Shown here: positions 60,889 to 64,000 of the stretch, in pieces
Layout: each line of letters begins with the position of its first letter
Position numbering within the stretch: the stretch's first letter is position 1
From: Shinella sp. WSJ-2
GTDB taxonomy: Bacteria > Pseudomonadota > Alphaproteobacteria > Rhizobiales > Rhizobiaceae
Assembly (NCBI RefSeq): GCF_003432075.1
Contig: NZ_QWBU01000001.1
Location: 620,001 to 684,000 of the forward strand
Direction of reading: 5' to 3'
DNA length: 64,000 nt
Translations under genes and position numbers: made by a program
Notes under the pieces: generated by a model
The model's database searches: none
The model's input: the letters and a program-made list of their open reading frames with translations, nothing else
Told to the model about the DNA's origin: nothing

Positions 60889-62760
60889 CTATCCCGCAAA
60901 TTCCTCGATCACGGCGAGGAAGGCTTCGCCGAAGCGGTCGCGTTTTGACACGCCGATACCAGGAATATCCAGCAGCTCCTCCAGGTCGCTCGGACGCTCC
61001 CTGGCGAGCGCAATCAGCGTCGTGTCCGGGAAGACGACATAGGGCGGCACGTCGAGGTCCTTGGCGATGGCAAGCCGCTCGGCGCGCAGCAGCTCGAACA
61101 GCTCGCGGTCGGAGCCCGACAGGTTGGAGCGCTCGCGCGCCGCAGGAGAATTGCCGGCCTTCGGCTTGCGCCCGCTCTGCGGCCGGTCCTTGCGGAACAG
61201 CACCTCCCGCTCGCGGCGGAAGACGGCGCGCGCCTCCTCCTCCAGTTTCAGCGCGCCGAAGGCCGAATGGTCGACGCTAACAAGGCCCATGGCCAGCAAT
61301 TGCCGGAAGATCGATTGCCAGATACGCGGTGCGATATCCTTGCCGGCACCGAAAACGGGCATTTCCGTGTGGCCGAAGCGCTGTGTCTTCTCGTTTTCGA
61401 CCCCCGTCAGCACGTCGATGACATGGCCAGCGCCGAACCGCTCGCCGGTGCGATAGACAGCGGCCAGCGCCTTGATCGCCGCCTCGGTGCCGTCCCAGGT
61501 CTCGACCGGATTGCGGCAGGTATCGCAATTGCCGCACCCGCCGGCATGTGCCTCGCCGAAATGCGCCAGGATCGCCTTGCGGCGGCAGCCCGCCGTCTCG
61601 CAGATCGCGAGCAGCGCCGCGAGCTTGCCGCGCTCGATGCGCTTGACATCCTCGGCCGCATTGCCCTCGTCGATCATCCGCCGCCGCTGCACGACATCGG
61701 CCATGCCGTAGGCCATCCAGACCTCCGACGGCAAGCCGTCACGCCCCGCGCGGCCGGTCTCCTGGTAATAGGCCTCGACCGAACCCGGCAGGTCGAGATG
61801 GGCGACATAGCGCACATCCGGCTTGTCGATGCCCATACCGAAGGCAACGGTGGCGACGAGGCAGAGGTTCTCCTCCTTCAGGAAGGCATCCTGATTGGCA
61901 TCGCGCACCGCCCGGTCGAAACCTGCATGGTAGGGCAGCGCCCGCACCCCTTGCGTGTTCAGCCACTCGGCGGTGTCCTCCACCTTGGCGCGCGACAGGC
62001 AATAGACGATGCCGCTCTCGCCCTCGTGCTTCGACAGGAAGCGCAGAAGCTGCTGGCGCGGCTGGTCGCGCTCGGCGATGTCGTAGGAAATGTTCGGCCG
62101 GTCGAAGCTCGTCGTGAAGACCTGCGCATCTCCAAGTCCAAGCCGCTCGATGATGTCGTCGCGCGTGTGCGGATCGGCCGTCGCCGTCAGCGCGATGCGC
62201 GGCACGCCGGGATAGCGCTCGCCGAGCATGCCGAGCGCCCGGTATTCCGGCCGGAAGTCATGCCCCCATTGCGAGACGCAATGGGCCTCGTCGATGGCGA
62301 AGAGCGCGACCTTGGCATCCGCTACGAGTTCGGCAAAACCGTCCGTGACGATGCGCTCCGGCGTCACATAGAGAAGGTCAAGCTCGCCAGCGCGGATGGC
62401 GTCGCGAACGGCGAAGAACTCCTCACGCGACAGCGACGAATTGAGCCCGGCCGCCCGCACGCCAAGCTGCTTTTGCGCCTCCACCTGATCGCGCATCAAC
62501 GCGATCAGCGGTGAGATGACAATGCCGACGCCCTGCCGGCAGAGCGCGGGAATTTGGAAGCACAGCGACTTTCCGGCGCCCGTCGGGAACAGCACGACGG
62601 CATCGCCGCCACCAGTGATGTGCTCCACCACCGCCTGCTGCTTTCCGCGGAAGGCGTCATAGCCATAGACGCGCTTCAACACGTCGAGTGGCGTGGCAGC
62701 AACCGTATCGAACAGAGCGGCAAGGGAAATGGAGGATCGGGACTGGGTCATGGTCAGCAC
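60889..62760 (-). CDS. recQ: ATP-dependent DNA helicase RecQ
   Basis: DNA-repair helicase of 623 residues. Motif [17 protein letters not shown], motif [19 protein letters not shown], motif [13 protein letters not shown], motif [17 protein letters not shown] and motif [15 protein letters not shown] are present. A zinc cluster of the RQC region (CRRKAI, CGNCDTC) and a C-terminal HRDC domain ([19 protein letters not shown]) follow. GTG at 62758-62760 has GGAGG five bases upstream and is my preferred start; ATG at 62751 or 62772 are alternatives. Confidence 0.95.
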   Translation of the reverse strand: MLTMTQSRSSISLAALFDTVAATPLDVLKRVYGYDAFRGKQQAVVEHITGGGDAVVLFPTGAGKSLCFQIPALCRQGVGIVISPLIALMRDQVEAQKQLGVRAAGLNSSLSREEFFAVRDAIRAGELDLLYVTPERIVTDGFAELVADAKVALFAIDEAHCVSQWGHDFRPEYRALGMLGERYPGVPRIALTATADPHTRDDIIERLGLGDAQVFTTSFDRPNISYDIAERDQPRQQLLRFLSKHEGESGIVYCLSRAKVEDTAEWLNTQGVRALPYHAGFDRAVRDANQDAFLKEENLCLVATVAFGMGIDKPDVRYVAHLDLPGSVEAYYQETGRAGRDGLPSEVWMAYGMADVVQRRRMIDEGNAAEDVKRIERGKLAALLAICETAGCRRKAILAHFGEAHAGGCGNCDTCRNPVETWDGTEAAIKALAAVYRTGERFGAGHVIDVLTGVENEKTQRFGHTEMPVFGAGKDIAPRIWQSIFRQLLAMGLVSVDHSAFGALKLEEEARAVFRREREVLFRKDRPQSGRKPKAGNSPAARERSNLSGSDRELFELLRAERLAIAKDLDVPPYVVFPDTTLIALARERPSDLEELLDIPGIGVSKRDRFGEAFLAVIEEFAG

Positions 62761-62885
62761 GTTTTCCTCCATTCTGGCCAGCCCGTCCACATCGGCAAGC
62801 CTTTGCCCCCGACTTTTCGCGTCGCGCAGAATGTTCTTTATTTGTTCTGATTTCAAGATAAAGTTGCAGCCGTGGAGGAAAAAAT

Positions 62886-63272
62886 ATGACGGATGTCTAC
62901 GCAACACTCGGCGCTTCGGACGCTGCCGCAACAGCCATTTTCTACGATGCGGTGCTCGCAACGATCGGATGGGCTGTGCGCGACAATTTTCCCGGATGGC
63001 GTAGCTATTCCAAAAACGGCGGGCCTGACGGGTTCACTCTGTGGCTCTGCACGCCCTTCGATGGCGCTGCCCCAAGCGTCGGAAATGGCACGATGATAGG
63101 CTTCCCGGCCGCCACGCAGAGCATCGTCGATGCATTCCATGCAGCCGCACTAGCTCACGGCGGTGCGGACGAAGGCCCGCCCGGCCCGCGCGCCCACTAT
63201 GGGCCGGATTGGTATTCCGCCTATGTTCGCGATCCCTCTGGCAACAAGCTGGCCATCGTCTTCAATGGGTGA
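62886..63272 (+). CDS. VOC-family (glyoxalase-like) protein
   Basis: Protein of 128 residues. [20 protein letters not shown], then [20 protein letters not shown], and the closing [17 protein letters not shown] with the metal-ligand region are the usual VOC features. GGAGG lies before the ATG. Divergent from recQ by 125 bases. Substrate unknown. The 195 bases after it, up to the dnaG stop, hold no gene. Confidence 0.87.
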   Translation: MTDVYATLGASDAAATAIFYDAVLATIGWAVRDNFPGWRSYSKNGGPDGFTLWLCTPFDGAAPSVGNGTMIGFPAATQSIVDAFHAAALAHGGADEGPPGPRAHYGPDWYSAYVRDPSGNKLAIVFNG

Positions 63273-63467
63273 CCATAGCGGCTGGATCGCGAAACATTGC
63301 GTTGTGCGTACAGTCGGAGGACCGGGCGTCGTCCACTTGGCGACGTCAGGAAGGTGGCGGGCAAGAAGCGAATACGCCGAACCAACCGGCAGGCCTTGCC
63401 GGCACGAGAGCATTTGTCTCTACCGCATTGTCCGATGCCGGACACAGTTCACTTCGTCTGGAATGCT

Positions 63468-64000
63468 CTAGCGTGCAGCAGGGCCTTTTACACGGCCGGA
63501 CATGACGCCAAAACCCTCGATGATCGCTTCCTGGCTTTCCAGGCGGACGGTCTCGTTCTGCACCTCCTGCAGGGCACGAAGGATCTGCGGCACGCGTTCG
63601 TTGTCGCCCTCTTCCGTCGCGAGCGCCAACTCGCGCTCGAGCTCGCGGCGCTGCCACAGCAGGGCGCGCGTGCGTTTGTGAAGGGCGAGCGCCTGCTGGT
63701 AGCCTTCGTTCGCATCCTCGGAAGCGGCCTCGGCAGTTGCCGTCCAGAGGCGGGAATTGCGCACCTGCTGCTCGAGGCCTTTAAGCAGCGTGTCGAAACC
63801 GGCAGCCTCCAGTTCTTCAATCAACCGGGCGCGGTCGAGCCGCGCACCGACGGCACCCGCAATGCCGATCAGCGACGACCAGAGGCGCTGCAAGTCGCGG
63901 TTCTCGTATTCGATGATGGCGATCTCGTCATAGTGGCTGAAGAGAAGATCAGGATGATTGACCACCGTGAGTGCGAGCACGCTTTCGCGAAGGGCGGGCA
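63468..64000 (-). CDS. dnaG: DNA primase, C-terminal part (5' end outside window)
   Basis: The frame is open to the window edge and encodes about 177 residues. PALRESVLALTVVNHPDLLF leads into the helicase-binding C-terminal domain. A long charged helix follows (LHKRTRALLWQRRELERELA, then ILRALQEVQNETVRLESQEA), ending IEGFGVMSGRVKGPAAR. This is the typical tail of alphaproteobacterial DnaG. The catalytic zinc and TOPRIM domains lie beyond position 64000. It is on the same strand as rpoD, about 8 kb upstream. Confidence 0.88.
   Translation of the reverse strand, partial: PALRESVLALTVVNHPDLLFSHYDEIAIIEYENRDLQRLWSSLIGIAGAVGARLDRARLIEELEAAGFDTLLKGLEQQVRNSRLWTATAEAASEDANEGYQQALALHKRTRALLWQRRELERELALATEEGDNERVPQILRALQEVQNETVRLESQEAIIEGFGVMSGRVKGPAAR

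Overview
This 64 kb window is chromosomal DNA of a high-GC alphaproteobacterium, most likely a member of the Rhizobiaceae (Rhizobium, Agrobacterium, Shinella or Ensifer relatives). Supporting evidence: a rhizobial-type 683-residue RpoD beside tdh/kbl with dnaG nearby, an alphaproteobacterial cellulose operon with bcsN and a TPR subunit, a type B PutA with a separate Lrp-type PutR, a general L-amino-acid (Aap-type) ABC transporter, and near-consensus EcfG/RpoE2 general-stress promoters. There is no rRNA, CRISPR array, insertion sequence or prophage. One tRNA gene, tRNA-Ile2(CAU), is present.

Layout, left to right. 1-3.6 kb: a phosphoethanolamine transferase (eptA) followed by an OmpR-type regulator and a histidine kinase cut by the window edge, arranged like pmrCAB. 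4-5 kb: a glutathione S-transferase and a small secreted protein. 5.1-15 kb: a long leftward run in which a LytS/LytTR two-component pair precedes bcsN-bcsA-bcsB and a TPR protein, with no bcsZ cellulase. 15.2-17.6 kb: a divergent, probably type-I-secreted protein with four PPC-like domains and RTX repeats. 17.6-28.4 kb: a catabolic or transport island with an amidohydrolase and divergent GntR regulator, then a leftward operon of binding protein, two permeases, a second amidohydrolase, sensor kinase, FixJ-type regulator and secreted HbpS/GlcG-like protein. The island has no ABC ATPase gene. Operator-like sites of the ATTGTGTACAAT type lie before both transcription units, pointing to one GntR regulon.

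28.4-33.8 kb: two stress-type small ORFs, an MFS carrier, an unusual TPR/double winged-helix regulator with a beta-propeller protein, and a DUF1989 gene whose promoter is covered by a 33-bp near-palindrome. 33.3-37.8 kb: putR, a small ORF and putA. 38-41.3 kb: pncB, otsB and a ROK-like sugar-kinase protein whose two lobes appear in permuted order, the most striking single protein here. 41.4-45 kb: a DUF2171 gene with an EcfG-type promoter and a 1009-residue RTX protein. 45.2-53.2 kb: tRNA-Ile2 and mostly small housekeeping or envelope genes (SIMPL, YjbQ, NTF2-like, DUF1428, SMI1/KNR4, lytic transglycosylase, LivK-like binding protein, Abhydrolase_9, DUF2798). 53.2-64 kb: rpoD, GFA, tdh, kbl, a truncated GFA, a methyltransferase, an SDR, two VOC proteins, recQ and the 3' end of dnaG.

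Several gene groups seem to act together: lipid A modification with its own two-component control; cellulose export under a linked LytTR system; uptake and hydrolysis of an unidentified amino or amide compound under GntR plus a kinase/HbpS module; proline catabolism under PutR; threonine catabolism by Tdh/Kbl. All functions come from reading motifs in the translated sequence; no database search was run.
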